Origin: Hyphomicrobiales bacterium
GTDB lineage: Bacteria > Pseudomonadota > Alphaproteobacteria > Rhizobiales > Beijerinckiaceae
Assembly: GCA_027487245.1 (NCBI GenBank)
Contig: JAIYDY010000079.1
Coordinates: forward strand, 1-64,000
Reading direction: 5' to 3'
Length of the DNA: 64,000 bases
Shown here piece after piece: positions 41,507-50,744 of the stretch (the first letter of the stretch is position 1; each line of letters opens with the position of its first letter). The notes under the pieces were generated by a model. That model had not been told where the DNA came from. It was given only the letters and a program-made list of their open reading frames with translations, and did not search any database. The translations under genes were made by a program, and so were the position numbers.

Positions 41507-42571
41507 CTAGATCCAGCCCTTGAGCTCGCGCTCGGCAATGGCCTGGATCACCTGCATGCCTTCGGGCGAGTCATTCAGGCAAGGAATATAGGCGAACTGC
41601 TCGCCGCCATGTTCCATGAAGATCTCGCGGTTCTCGACATCGAGTTCTTCCAGCGTCTCGAGGCAATCGGCGGAGAAGCCCGGTGCCAGGATGGCCATGC
41701 GCTTGACGCCGCGTTTGGCCAGCGCTTCCACCGTCTCGTCGGTGTAGGGCTTGAGCCATTCGTCCGGCCCGAAGCGTGACTGGAAGGTCATCACCAGCCG
41801 CTCAGGCTTCCAGCCCAGCTCCTCGAGCAGCAGCCGCCAGGTCTTGTGGCAATGGCAGTAATACGGGTCGCCCTTGAGCAGATAGTCCTTCAGCGAACCG
41901 TGGAACGAACACAGCACCACCTCCGGCTCGAAATCGAGCGTGGCCAGTTTCGCCCGGATCGAATCGGCCAGCGCGCGGATGTAAACCGGATCGTCGTGAT
42001 AGGGCGGGGAGACGCGGACGGCGGTCTGCCAGCGCATCTCCATCAGGGCCTTGAAGGCCTGGTCGCAGGCGGTCGCCGAGGTGGGCGCGGCATATTGAGG
42101 ATAGAGCGGCACCAGGAGGATGCGGTCGCAGCCCTGATCGAGCAGCGCCTGCAGACGGCCCTTCACATCCGGGAAGCCATAGCGCATGCCCCAGTCGACC
42201 ACGACCCTGTCGCCCACCAGCGCTGTCATCCGCGTCTGCAACTGCTCGGCCTGGCTGCGGGTGATCGTCTTCAGCGGACCTTCGTTGCGTTCCTTGTTCC
42301 AGATCGAGTCGTAATCCTTGCCCTTCTTGCCGGGGCGGATCGTCAGGATGATCAGGTTCAGGATCGGCCACCAGATCCAGCGCGACGTCTCGATGACGCG
42401 ACGGTCGGAGAGAAACTCCTTGAGATAGCGCCGCATCGACCAATAGTCGGTCGCCTCCGGCGTGCCGAGGTTCATAAGCAGCACGCCCACACGTCCGGCC
42501 TTCACCGGGCGGTGGTCCGCTGGCAGCCGCACGGGGCTGGTCTGCGTTCCCAAGGGAACATTGATATTCAT
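41507..42571 (-). CDS. hemH: ferrochelatase
   Basis: 354 residues from MNINVPLGTQTSPVRLP. Inserts ferrous iron into protoporphyrin IX in the last step of heme synthesis. Family motifs: VGVLLMNLGTPEATDYWSMRRYLKEFLSDRRVIE (about 34-67), PLYPQYAAPTSATACDQ, and VLCSFHGSLKDYLLKGDPYYCHC with the catalytic His; the acid is in APGFSADCLETLEELDVEN. The frame continues upstream, but the start at 42571 fits rhizobial HemH. It lies divergent to the nucleotidase gene with 270 bp between. Confidence 0.95.
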   Translation of the reverse strand: MNINVPLGTQTSPVRLPADHRPVKAGRVGVLLMNLGTPEATDYWSMRRYLKEFLSDRRVIETSRWIWWPILNLIILTIRPGKKGKDYDSIWNKERNEGPLKTITRSQAEQLQTRMTALVGDRVVVDWGMRYGFPDVKGRLQALLDQGCDRILLVPLYPQYAAPTSATACDQAFKALMEMRWQTAVRVSPPYHDDPVYIRALADSIRAKLATLDFEPEVVLCSFHGSLKDYLLKGDPYYCHCHKTWRLLLEELGWKPERLVMTFQSRFGPDEWLKPYTDETVEALAKRGVKRMAILAPGFSADCLETLEELDVENREIFMEHGGEQFAYIPCLNDSPEGMQVIQAIAERELKGWI

Positions 42572-42841
42572 GGCGCGTGTCCGAAACCTGTCCGCACAGG
42601 GCAATAAGCCGGGAAATGGTCTGCCGTCATTGTCATCTGGGCGGGGCGCCGTCCAGCGCAATTTAAGCACTGAATGCGCCTGCGACAGCGACGCCGTCAT
42701 CGGCTTGAGACGCATTTATTGTCTTTACGAGGCCACGCGACAATCGGATGATGACTCGCCTGTCGAAGAGCCTGTGTCCAGGCAACGGCCCGGGTTGCTG
42801 CATGCACAGGCGCCACCAGCAAGCAAAAGGGATGGACCCCG
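42572..42841. other. hemH / nucleotidase divergent region
   Basis: 270 bp with no gene recognised. An inverted ATTGTC / GACAAT pair (15 bp apart) lies near 42716-42750. Promoters for both genes should be here; I could not fix one. Confidence 0.4.
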
Positions 42842-44365
42842 ATGACTGACCTGACACGCCGCAAGGCACTGGGCTGGATCGCTGGCACGGGCGCCGCCGC
42901 CGTCACTGCGGGCCAGGCCCTGGCGCAGGCCCCCCAGCCGAGACTGACACTGCTGCTTGTCAACGACATCTACAAGCTCGGCGAGGAGCGCGGCCGGGGC
43001 GGCTATGCCCGCCTTGCCGCCATCGTCAGGCAGGAGCGCGCCCGCGGTGTGCCGCTGCTCTTCGCCCATGCCGGCGATTGCTACTCGCCCTCGCTGATGT
43101 CCGGCTTCGACCAGGGTGCCCACATCGTCGAGATGCAGAACAGGCTCGGCATCGACGTCTTCGTGCCGGGCAATCACGAGTTCGATTTCGGCAAGGAGGT
43201 CTATGCAAAACGCATCTCCGAGCAGACCTACCCGACCTTTGCCGCCAACATCCGCGACGCAGCCGGGAACATCCTGCCCGGCCACCGGGACAGCCAGATC
43301 ATCGAGCTTGGCGGGATCAAGGTCGGCGTGGTCGGACTCGCGCTCGAAAACACGCCGCAGGTGTCCAGTTCCGGCGACCTGCGGTTCCTTCCTGTCATGG
43401 AGACGCTGCGTGCCCAGGTCCAGGCCCTGAAGGGGGGCGGTGCCGACCTGATCGTTGCCGTGACCCACACGGACAAACGCGTCGATGAGGAGATCGTGCG
43501 CTCGCGCCTTGTCGACGTGCTCCTGACCGGCCACGACCATGACCTGCGCGTGGCCTATGACGGCCGCACGGTGATGGTCGAGTCGAGCGAGGAGGGCAAC
43601 TACGTCACGGCCATCGACCTCACCGTCACTATCACCGGCGAGGGAGCATCGCGGCAGGTGAGCTGGACGCCGACCTTCCGTGTCAACGACAGCCGGGCCG
43701 TTACGCCAGACCCAGAGATGCTGGCCATCGTCCGCAAGCATGAGGCCGAACTCTCCCGCGAACTGGATGTCGATGTCGCCACGCTGGGAGCGGACCTTGA
43801 TTCGCGCACCGCGTCGGTGCGCTCCGGAGAAACCTCGTTCGGCAACCTCGTGGCCGATGCGCTGCGGGAAACTTCTGGGGCCGACATCGCCATCACCAAT
43901 GGCGGCGGCATCCGCGCCAACAAGCAATATCCGGTTGGCCACCGGTTGACCCGGCGCGACATCCTCAGTGAATTGCCCTTCGGCAACCGCAACGTCGTCA
44001 CCGAGATCACCGGAAAAGCGGTTCGTGCCGCACTGGAGAATGGCTTCAGCCAGGTCGAGCAGCGCGCCGGGCGCTTTCCACAGGTCTCCGGCCTCACGGT
44101 GGTCTACGACCCCAAGGCACCGGCTGGTTCTCGCGTGGTCTCGGTCATCATCGCAGGGCAGCCACTCGACGAGGCCCGGACCTACCGCGTCGCCACCAAT
44201 GACTTCATGCTGCGTGGAGGCGATGGCTACACGGCCCTGACCCCGCCAGGCGGCAAGGATCTCGACGTGCAGGGCAAGCTCATGGCCAACGATGTGATGA
44301 CCCATGCGCGCCGGCTCGGCACCATCACGGCGCGAGTCGAAGGCCGCATCGTGGTCCGGAACTGA
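42842..44365 (+). CDS. 5'-nucleotidase / metallophosphoesterase, Tat-exported
   Basis: 507 residues. The N-terminus MTDLTRRKALGWIAGTGAA is a twin-arginine signal, cleaved near AQA (about residue 29), so the product is periplasmic. The metallophosphatase domain has LLLVNDIYKL, GNHEFDFG (about 117) and the GHDHD metal site (about 233); the C-terminal nucleotidase domain has ITNGGGIRANKQYPVG (about 350). It hydrolyses nucleoside monophosphates or cyclic nucleotides; substrate is not decided. The first metal motif reads VND rather than HTNDIHG, a common variation. Confidence 0.9.
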   Translation: MTDLTRRKALGWIAGTGAAAVTAGQALAQAPQPRLTLLLVNDIYKLGEERGRGGYARLAAIVRQERARGVPLLFAHAGDCYSPSLMSGFDQGAHIVEMQNRLGIDVFVPGNHEFDFGKEVYAKRISEQTYPTFAANIRDAAGNILPGHRDSQIIELGGIKVGVVGLALENTPQVSSSGDLRFLPVMETLRAQVQALKGGGADLIVAVTHTDKRVDEEIVRSRLVDVLLTGHDHDLRVAYDGRTVMVESSEEGNYVTAIDLTVTITGEGASRQVSWTPTFRVNDSRAVTPDPEMLAIVRKHEAELSRELDVDVATLGADLDSRTASVRSGETSFGNLVADALRETSGADIAITNGGGIRANKQYPVGHRLTRRDILSELPFGNRNVVTEITGKAVRAALENGFSQVEQRAGRFPQVSGLTVVYDPKAPAGSRVVSVIIAGQPLDEARTYRVATNDFMLRGGDGYTALTPPGGKDLDVQGKLMANDVMTHARRLGTITARVEGRIVVRN

Positions 44366-44377
44366 CAGCCGCCAGCG

Positions 44378-45127
44378 ATGTCAGGCACCGCAATGTCGGA
44401 CATGGGCCCCTGCCGCAGCGCGCTCGCGTCCTTTTTGAATGATGACGCCGGTGCGGGATGGCGCAGCCTGCCGTTTTTCGCGGCCAGGGAGGCAGATCGC
44501 ATCTGTCATGACCTCGACGTGGGCCTTGCCGGTGGGCAGAACGTCCTGCCGCCACCGCACCAGATGTTCACCGCCCTTAAGCTAAGTGCATTTCACCGGG
44601 TGCGCGTCGTCATCCTCGGTCAGGACCCCTATCCGACACCCGGCCACGCCCATGGCCTTGCCTTCTCGCGAGCTAGCGAAGGCCACCTGCCGGCGTCGCT
44701 GAAACGCATCTTCCGCGAACTCGGCGCCGATCTGGGAACGGCACCCCGCCAGCGTGGCGACCTCTCGGATTGGGCAAGGCAAGGCGTTCTGCTGCTCAAC
44801 ACCAGCCTCAGCGTCGAGGCCGGAAAGGCGGGGAGTCACCTTGCCCTTGGCTGGCAGGCACTGGCACGTCAGGCGATCACCGCCCTCGCCGCCTCCGAGC
44901 GACCGGTCGTCTTCATCCTGTGGGGTGACAAGGCCAGGGCCTATGCGCCGCTCATCGGGCCGCAACATCTGCTGATCGAGAGCGCCCATCCCTCGCCGCT
45001 GGCAGCTCGCGGCGATTTCCTCGGTTCGCGCCCGTTCAGCCGCGCCAATGCCTTTCTGGTCAGCAAGGGCCTGGCCCCGATCGACTGGCTTGGCAACACC
45101 CCGGCTCAGGCCGGGTCAATGTCCTGA
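44378..45127 (+). CDS. ung: uracil-DNA glycosylase, family 1
   Basis: 249 residues, starting 12 bp after the nucleotidase stop. Removes uracil from DNA to start base-excision repair. The water-activating Asp83 lies in VVILGQDPYPTPGHAHGLAFS; the family-1 form GQDPYHGPGQAHG is altered to PTPGHAHG here. The minor-groove loop HPSPLAARGDFLGSRPFSRAN carries the catalytic His. MSDMGPC five codons in is an alternative start. Its stop overlaps the convergent GNAT gene by 22 bp. Confidence 0.93.
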   Translation: MSGTAMSDMGPCRSALASFLNDDAGAGWRSLPFFAAREADRICHDLDVGLAGGQNVLPPPHQMFTALKLSAFHRVRVVILGQDPYPTPGHAHGLAFSRASEGHLPASLKRIFRELGADLGTAPRQRGDLSDWARQGVLLLNTSLSVEAGKAGSHLALGWQALARQAITALAASERPVVFILWGDKARAYAPLIGPQHLLIESAHPSPLAARGDFLGSRPFSRANAFLVSKGLAPIDWLGNTPAQAGSMS

Positions 45128-45789
45128 AGGCGCTGCCGCTGCCGGCCTTCGCCATCGAAATTGGCCGGATCGAGCCAGGCCAGGTAGCGCACCTTGAGGA
45201 CAGGCCAGTCACGGTCGAGCATGGCAAACCAGGCCGTGTCGCGGTTCTGGCCCTTGACCACCATGTGCTGGCGAAAGATCCCCTCGAACTGGAAACCGAA
45301 CCGCAGGGCAGCCCGCCTTGAGCCCAGGTTCCGATCGTCGCATTTCCATTCGAAACGGCGATAGCCCAGATCATCGAAAACGTGGCTGGCAAACAGGAAC
45401 TGCGCTTCGGTGGCCAGCCGCGTTCCGGCCATGGCCGGGCCCCACAGGATTGAACCGATCTCGATGACGCCGTGCCCGGCATCAATCCGCATCAGCGCCT
45501 GCCGGCCCTCGGCTCGGCCCGTCTTCCTGTCGACCACGGCCCAGAACAGTGGATCGGCTGAGCCGGCGCTGCGTTCCAGCCACCCCTCGAACCCGGTCCG
45601 GTCCATCCGGTCATCAAACAGATAGCGGAACCGGTCCTCGGCGCCCGGTGCCATCGACGCCGCAAACAGCGCCTCGCCATGACGGCCCGGATCGAGTGGC
45701 TCAAGCCGCACGTAGCGGCCGTCCATCGCAACCCGAGCGGGCTTCGGGCGGCTGTTCCAGCGAGCCGGATCAGCGATCATGCGCGTCAT
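45106..45789 (-). CDS. GNAT family N-acetyltransferase (RimJ/RimL-like)
   Basis: 227 residues from ATG 45789, which overlaps the previous gene's stop as TGATG. GNAT core: GRYVRLEPLDPGRHGEALFAAS (motif C/D), ALMRIDAGHGVIEIGSILWGPAMAGTRLATEAQFLFASHVFDDLGYRRFEWKCDDRN (CoA-binding A motif region), and RAALRFGFQFEGIFRQHMVVKGQNRDTAWFAML (motif B), all typical of ribosomal-protein alanine acetyltransferase relatives. Last gene of a coupled four-gene run after the IlvD-like and FosX-like genes. Substrate unknown. Confidence 0.88.
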   Translation of the reverse strand: MTRMIADPARWNSRPKPARVAMDGRYVRLEPLDPGRHGEALFAASMAPGAEDRFRYLFDDRMDRTGFEGWLERSAGSADPLFWAVVDRKTGRAEGRQALMRIDAGHGVIEIGSILWGPAMAGTRLATEAQFLFASHVFDDLGYRRFEWKCDDRNLGSRRAALRFGFQFEGIFRQHMVVKGQNRDTAWFAMLDRDWPVLKVRYLAWLDPANFDGEGRQRQRLQDIDPA

Positions 45790-46112
45790 CACACCGGACC
45801 ACCTTCCCATGGCGCGAAGTCGACCGTGATGACCCAGTCCTCGCCCAGTTCCTCGCGGATGGCGGCAGCGATGGCATGGCCCTCGGCAACAAAGGCCCGG
45901 CGCTCGGTGTCGGAGCTGAATCCGCGTTGGCCGGGCACATCGTCGTCGAACAGCGCATCCAGTGCATCGAGCCACTCCTCGAGCCTGTCTGCGATTGCAT
46001 CACTCAGACCGATCTCGTCGGCATCGGTGGCATGGCTGCGACCGCGCGCATCCGTGCTCCACAGCGCCGCATCACCCGGCTCGCCCGGCTTGATCAGGAG
46101 TCCGCCGCTCAT
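45789..46112 (-). CDS. acidic hypothetical protein (107 aa)
   Basis: 107 residues, acidic, no membrane segment. It overlaps the FosX-like gene by 4 bp (ATGA) upstream and the GNAT gene by 1 bp (TGATG) downstream, so it is translated as part of that operon. Visible pattern: LSDAIADRLEEWLDALDALFDD, then ERRAFVAEGHAIAAAIREELGEDWVITVDF. No known family recognised. The tight coupling argues that the gene is real. Confidence 0.75.
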   Translation of the reverse strand: MSGGLLIKPGEPGDAALWSTDARGRSHATDADEIGLSDAIADRLEEWLDALDALFDDDVPGQRGFSSDTERRAFVAEGHAIAAAIREELGEDWVITVDFAPWEGGPV

Positions 46113-46522
46113 GGATCGGCCTTCGCGTATCGCTCCAGTCTCTCGGACAAGGTGCCCGTGTGAAGCTCGAACAGGTGATTGTCGAAGTCATGGAAATAGA
46201 TCGAGCGGCCCTCACCGGGGACTCGGGTGCGCGGCGCACGCATGTCGACCCCGGCTGCCCGGACACGCGCCAGATACGCGTCGAATGCGGCGTCGGGAAT
46301 CTTGAAGGCCACATGGTTGTAGCTGCGCTGCGGCAAGGGCTCGCCTTCCATGATCGCCAGCCAGACACCGCCGACATCGAAGAACATCTCAGGAGCCGTG
46401 GAAAAGACCTGGTTGCCGGAGGCATAGAGCTGACGCGCATCGAACACATCGACGAGCAGGCGCGCCGTGCGCGCAAGGTCGGCGACGATCAGGGTAATGT
46501 GCGACAGCCCTTCGACCGGCAT
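46109..46522 (-). CDS. fosX: FosX-type fosfomycin epoxide hydrolase (VOC superfamily)
   Basis: 137 residues beginning MPVEGLSHITLIVADL. It matches the FosX subgroup as I remember it from Mesorhizobium and Listeria. The metal ligands fall at His8, His70 (RSYNHVAFKI) and Glu119 (DNHLFELHTG), and the general-base Glu sits at position 45 (PEMFF). FosX hydrolyses fosfomycin with water and Mn2+, without glutathione or bacillithiol; rhizobial members often have weak drug activity and an uncertain native role. It starts 16 bp after the dehydratase stop and overlaps the next gene by 4 bp, so it belongs to an operon rather than a mobile cassette. Confidence 0.88.
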   Translation of the reverse strand: MPVEGLSHITLIVADLARTARLLVDVFDARQLYASGNQVFSTAPEMFFDVGGVWLAIMEGEPLPQRSYNHVAFKIPDAAFDAYLARVRAAGVDMRAPRTRVPGEGRSIYFHDFDNHLFELHTGTLSERLERYAKADP

Positions 46523-46538
46523 CGTTGCAAGTTCCGCC

Positions 46539-48350
46539 TCAATGATTGTCCCGCGGGATTCCCTTGGTCTTGTGGATGCGCTGGTATTTCACCGCCGGCT
46601 TCAGAACCATGCCGTGGCTCAGTTCGTCGATCATCCCGCGCTGGATTTCCTGCCAGGGCGTCTGGCTGGCCGGATAGCGGTAGCCGCCGGCCTTCTTCAG
46701 AGCAGCCTTGCGGGCAGCCAGTTCGTCCTCGCCGATCAGGATGTTGGCCGTGCAGGCATTGAGGTCGATCCTCACCCGGTCGCCGGTCCTGAGCAGGGCG
46801 AGACCGCCGCCGCTGGCCGCCTCTGGCGACGCATTCAGGATCGATGGCGAGCCAGACGTGCCGGACTGCCGGCCATCACCGATGCAGGGCAGCGCGTTGA
46901 TGCCCTGCTTGATCAGGTAGGCCGGTGGGCGCATGTTCACCACCTCTGCCGACCCCGGATAGCCGATCGGCCCGACGCCGCGGATGAACAGCATCGTGTT
47001 CGCATCCAGCTTCAATGACGGATCGTCGATGCGCTTGTGATAGTCCTCGGGCCCATCGAACACCACCGCCGTGCCCTCGAACGCGTTCGGATCCTTCGGG
47101 TTCTCCAGATAGCGTTCGCGGAACTCTTTCGAGATCACGCTGGTTTTCATGATCGCCGAGTCGAACAGGTTGCCCTTGATGTTGAGGAAGCCGGCCTTGG
47201 CCTTCATCGGCTTGGCCACCGTCTTGATGACGCGGTCGTCCATCGTCTCACGGCCGATACAGTTGGCGTGCAGCGTCCTGCCGTTCACGGTCAGTGAGGC
47301 GTCGTTGATCAGCCCGGCCTTGATCAGTTCGTTGACCACAGCAGGCACCCCGCCGGCGCGGTAGTATTCCTCGCCGAGATACTCGCCAGCCGGTTGCAGG
47401 TTGACCAGAAGCGGCACGTTATAGCCGTGCTTCTGCCAGTCGTCATTGTCGAGCTTGACGCCGATGTGCCGCGCGATGGCGTTGATGTGCACGGGCGCAT
47501 TGGTCGAACCGCCGATGGCCGAGTTGACGACGATGGTGTTCTCGAAAGCCGCCCGGGTCAGGATCCGCGACGGTGTCAGGTTCTCCCACACCATCTCCAC
47601 GATGCGCTTGCCCGTATGGTAGGCCATCTCGTAGCGGTCCCGGTAAGGGGCCGGAATGGCAGCACAACCCGGCAACGACATGCCGAGCGCCTCGGCCAGA
47701 GAGTTCATCGTCGAGGCGGTGCCCATCGTGTTGCAATGACCTGCGGATGGCGCCGACGAGGCGATCAGTTCGACAAAACCCGCGTCATCGAGTTGTCCTG
47801 CCGCGTGCATCTGCCGCGCCTTCCACACGATCGTGCCGGATCCGGTTCTTTCGCCCTGATGCCAGCCATTGAGCATAGGCCCGCCTGACAGCACGATGGC
47901 CGGGATGTCGACGGTTGCGGCGGCCATGATCTGGGCCGGTGTGGTCTTGTCGCAGCCCGTGGTCAGCACCACCGCATCGAGCGGATAGCCATAGAGGATT
48001 TCGACGAGGCTGAGATATTGCAGGTTCCGGTCGAGCGCAGCGGTGGGCCGCTTGCAGGTTTCCTGGATCGGGTGGATCGGAAACTCGAAGGGAACTCCGC
48101 CCATCTCACGGATGCCGTCGCGCACCCTGTGCGCCAGTTCCAGATGATGCCGGTTGCACGGCGCAATGTCCGAGCCGGTCTGGGCGATGCCGATGATCGG
48201 CTTGCCCGATTGCAGTTCGTCCCGTGACAGGCCGAAATTCATGGTCCGCTCGATGTAGAGCGCGGTCATGTCGATGTTGGCCGGGTTGTCGAACCACGCC
48301 TTTGAACGCAGTTGGGACGGCTTGATACGACGGGCAGGTTTGCGGGCCAT
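46539..48350 (-). CDS. IlvD/Edd family sugar-acid dehydratase
   Basis: 603 residues from [20 protein letters not shown], with GAGGAAA SD 4 bp upstream. Dehydrates sugar acids or dihydroxy acids using an Fe-S cluster. Visible: [16 protein letters not shown] (about 127-145, cluster Cys), [27 protein letters not shown] (about 195-220), [18 protein letters not shown], and [14 protein letters not shown] with [20 protein letters not shown] near the C-terminus. The sequence is closest to pentonate (arabinonate/xylonate) dehydratases rather than to biosynthetic IlvD. First of a run followed by the FosX-like gene. Confidence 0.9.
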   Translation of the reverse strand: MARKPARRIKPSQLRSKAWFDNPANIDMTALYIERTMNFGLSRDELQSGKPIIGIAQTGSDIAPCNRHHLELAHRVRDGIREMGGVPFEFPIHPIQETCKRPTAALDRNLQYLSLVEILYGYPLDAVVLTTGCDKTTPAQIMAAATVDIPAIVLSGGPMLNGWHQGERTGSGTIVWKARQMHAAGQLDDAGFVELIASSAPSAGHCNTMGTASTMNSLAEALGMSLPGCAAIPAPYRDRYEMAYHTGKRIVEMVWENLTPSRILTRAAFENTIVVNSAIGGSTNAPVHINAIARHIGVKLDNDDWQKHGYNVPLLVNLQPAGEYLGEEYYRAGGVPAVVNELIKAGLINDASLTVNGRTLHANCIGRETMDDRVIKTVAKPMKAKAGFLNIKGNLFDSAIMKTSVISKEFRERYLENPKDPNAFEGTAVVFDGPEDYHKRIDDPSLKLDANTMLFIRGVGPIGYPGSAEVVNMRPPAYLIKQGINALPCIGDGRQSGTSGSPSILNASPEAASGGGLALLRTGDRVRIDLNACTANILIGEDELAARKAALKKAGGYRYPASQTPWQEIQRGMIDELSHGMVLKPAVKYQRIHKTKGIPRDNH

Positions 48351-48593
48351 GTGTTTCCTCGGCATGAGCGGTCTTGTTTTGCTTGCCCGCAGGTTACCGT
48401 ATTCGCAAGCGGTGAAAAGCTGTTTTGGTTGCGGCGGGGCATGCAGCAGCGGAAGAGGCTGCAGGCGCGTTCGAGCGCCTCGGCGAGGCAGGCACTGGCA
48501 AAACTCAGGCTTCCACTCCTTTTCAAGGGCGACGATTTCCCGCATACGGACATCAAGCGGGCGCTCTGACCTGCGATGTCTCGAGGAACACCC
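48351..48593. other. divergent region, dehydratase / aminotransferase
   Basis: 243 bp with no recognised gene. TTTTGCTTGCC and GAAAAGCTGTTTTGG runs near 48374-48428 are the AT-richer part and a likely promoter zone for one or both genes. Confidence 0.35.
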
Positions 48594-49778
48594 ATGACGC
48601 TCCACCTTGTCGACTCCTTCGGCCGCATCGGCGAGGAGAATGCCTTTGCGGTCCTGGCCCGCGCCACCGAGTTGCAGCGCGCCGGCAAGGACATCATCAA
48701 TCTGGGCATCGGCCAGCCGGACTTTCCAACACCGCCCCACATCGTCGAGGCCGCCGTCAAGGCGTTGCGCGACGGAGCGCACGGTTATACCCCCGCCACT
48801 GGCATCCTGCCGCTGCGCGAGGCCGTTGCCGCCTATGTGCAGCGCACCGCAGGCGCCACTGTGAGCCCCGAAAGCGTGCTCATCGTCCCCGGCGGCAAGA
48901 TCACCATGCACATGGCCATCCTGATGTTCGGGGAGCCTGGCGCGGAGATTCTCTATCCCGATCCCGGCTTTCCGATCTACCGCTCGATGATCGAGTTCAC
49001 TGGCGCCACGCCGGTGCCGGTGCCGATCCGCGAGGAGAACGGCTTTGCCTTCGCTGCGGAAGAACTGCTTGGCCTGATCACGCCCCGGACGCGGCTGATC
49101 ATCGTCAATTCACCCGCCAATCCGACCGGAGGGGTCACCCCGAAGGCCGAGATCGACAAGCTGGTGGCCGGCCTCGCCCGCTGGCCCGATGTCGCGATCA
49201 TGTCCGATGAGATCTATGACGCCCAAGTCTATGATGGCATGTCCCACGTCTCGTTGATGTCCTATCCGGACATCCGCGACCGGCTGATCCTGCTCAACGG
49301 CTGGTCGAAGACCTATGCCATGACAGGCTGGCGCATGGGCTGGTCGGTCTGGCCAAAGCCGCTCTATGAAGCGGCGCGCAAGCTGGCCGTGAACTCCTAT
49401 TCCTGCGTCAACGCCGCCGCTCAATGGGCAGGCCTGGCGGCCCTCGAAGGCCCCCAGGATGCCGTCCATGCGATGGCCGCGGAGTTCGACCGCCGGCGCG
49501 GCGTGGTCGTGGCCGGGCTCAACAAGCTGCCCGGCGTCTCCTGCATTTCGCCGAAGGGAGCCTTCTACGCCTTCCCCAATGTCTCGAAGACCGGCTGGAA
49601 AGCCAAGGCTCTGGCGTCCGCATTGCTGGAAGATGCCGGCGTCGCCACCATTGGCGGGCCAGACTTCGGCGTGCACGGCGAAGGCTATATCAGGCTCAGC
49701 TATGCCAGTTCCCTGCCGAACATCGAACAGGCGCTTGAGCGGATGGGGGATTTCCTGACCCGGCGCAATGCGGGTTGA
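48594..49778 (+). CDS. class I aminotransferase (aspartate/aromatic type)
   Basis: 394 residues from ATG 48594 (SD GAGGAAC). Fold-type I PLP transaminase: [20 protein letters not shown] (about 37-56), [43 protein letters not shown], and the PLP-Lys region [18 protein letters not shown] (about 230-248). The C-terminus carries YIRLSYASS. It is divergent from the sugar-acid dehydratase, so a role in amino-acid use is likely but the substrate is open. A Met six codons upstream is less well placed. Confidence 0.88.
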   Translation: MTLHLVDSFGRIGEENAFAVLARATELQRAGKDIINLGIGQPDFPTPPHIVEAAVKALRDGAHGYTPATGILPLREAVAAYVQRTAGATVSPESVLIVPGGKITMHMAILMFGEPGAEILYPDPGFPIYRSMIEFTGATPVPVPIREENGFAFAAEELLGLITPRTRLIIVNSPANPTGGVTPKAEIDKLVAGLARWPDVAIMSDEIYDAQVYDGMSHVSLMSYPDIRDRLILLNGWSKTYAMTGWRMGWSVWPKPLYEAARKLAVNSYSCVNAAAQWAGLAALEGPQDAVHAMAAEFDRRRGVVVAGLNKLPGVSCISPKGAFYAFPNVSKTGWKAKALASALLEDAGVATIGGPDFGVHGEGYIRLSYASSLPNIEQALERMGDFLTRRNAG

Positions 49779-49814
49779 GGCGCTGGTGGCGTTACGTCAC
49801 CGGCAATGACCGCA

Positions 49815-50624
49815 TCACGCGAAGGTCACATCCATGCCGGGCAGGTCGAGGCCGACAAGCCTGGTCGTCCAGCGTTCGCCAGGCAGAACCGGGAACGCGC
49901 GCGTCACGGTTCCGGTGGTGATCATCTCGCCAGCCCTGAGCGGGCTGGCATCGGCATCCGCAGCCAGCGTCTCGACCAGATGGCGAAGCGCATGGACCGG
50001 GCCATCCAGAACGTTGGAGGCGTGGCCGACATCGACGTCGAGACCATCGCGTGACAGGTGAACACTGAAGTCCCCGAGCCGCACGAGCCAGTCGGCCCGC
50101 TCTTGGTCGCCGAGCAGTCGGCGCGGCCCGAGCAGCAACGCCCCATGCAGGCCGAATGCAGCGATGCAGTCCTCGACCTTGAACACCCAGCCCGGAAACA
50201 GCGACTGCACGATCTCGAAGCCGTGGGCAACCCAGCCGATGCAGCCCATCAGGGCGGCGGCGTCCATGCCAGCCTCCGGAGCTGAACTCAGCCCCAGCAC
50301 GATCTCCGGCTCGATGCGCGGCTCGACCAGCGCCGCCAGCGAAACACCGCCGATCATGCCCTCGACCTCGCGCAGCGTGCTGTCATAGACCGGACCATAG
50401 ATCGGCTGATGAACCCCGTACTCGTCCCAGATCGTGCGGTTGGTGAACCCGATCTTCCGGCCGACGACCACCTCGCCGTGGGCCACACGGCGGGCCGTGA
50501 CGGCGCGCGAGACCCGGTAGGCCTGCGCCACGTCAAGCTCAACCGTGCCGGTCAGCGGGGGTATCTGCTGCCGGCTCGAGAGGGCGGCAAGAACATCATC
50601 GGCAAGACGGGCGGCGTTGGGCAT
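49815..50624 (-). CDS. 2-keto-4-pentenoate hydratase-like protein
   Basis: 269 residues from MPNAARLADDVLAALSSRQQ. FAH/hydratase fold with GRKIGFTNRTIWDEYGVHQPIYGPVYDST (about 58-86), EPRIEPEIVLGL (metal-binding acidic residues), and WVAHGFEIVQSLFPGWVFKVEDCIAAFGLHGALLLGP. Members hydrate 2-hydroxypenta-2,4-dienoate in meta-cleavage pathways or act on related beta-keto acids. No other aromatic-degradation genes are nearby, so the substrate is unclear. It sits downstream of lpd on the same strand, 120 bp away. Confidence 0.85.
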   Translation of the reverse strand: MPNAARLADDVLAALSSRQQIPPLTGTVELDVAQAYRVSRAVTARRVAHGEVVVGRKIGFTNRTIWDEYGVHQPIYGPVYDSTLREVEGMIGGVSLAALVEPRIEPEIVLGLSSAPEAGMDAAALMGCIGWVAHGFEIVQSLFPGWVFKVEDCIAAFGLHGALLLGPRRLLGDQERADWLVRLGDFSVHLSRDGLDVDVGHASNVLDGPVHALRHLVETLAADADASPLRAGEMITTGTVTRAFPVLPGERWTTRLVGLDLPGMDVTFA

Positions 50625-50712
50625 GGCGTGAACATAGCCATGGCCCATGGCCTCTGTCACCCCTTGGAACAGGCAATGGTGTTCGAAGTCTTGATGTAAA
50701 CCGAGAGCCTTT

Positions 50713-50733
50713 GGCCGGCATCCTCGACCGGCC
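50713..50733 (-). terminator. stem-loop after lpd
   Basis: Perfect 6-bp inverted repeat GGCCGG / CCGGCC with a 9-nt loop, 12 bp after the lpd stop. No U tract follows on the minus strand, so it may be a 3'-stabilising stem or a Rho-assisted end for the TCA operon. Confidence 0.35.
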
Positions 50734-50744
50734 CGACAGCAGGC

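Noticed and set aside
45106-46522. Mobile antibiotic-resistance cassette around the FosX-like gene
   Set aside because: Composition matches the chromosome, no integrase or repeats flank it, and the gene is coupled to metabolic neighbours.
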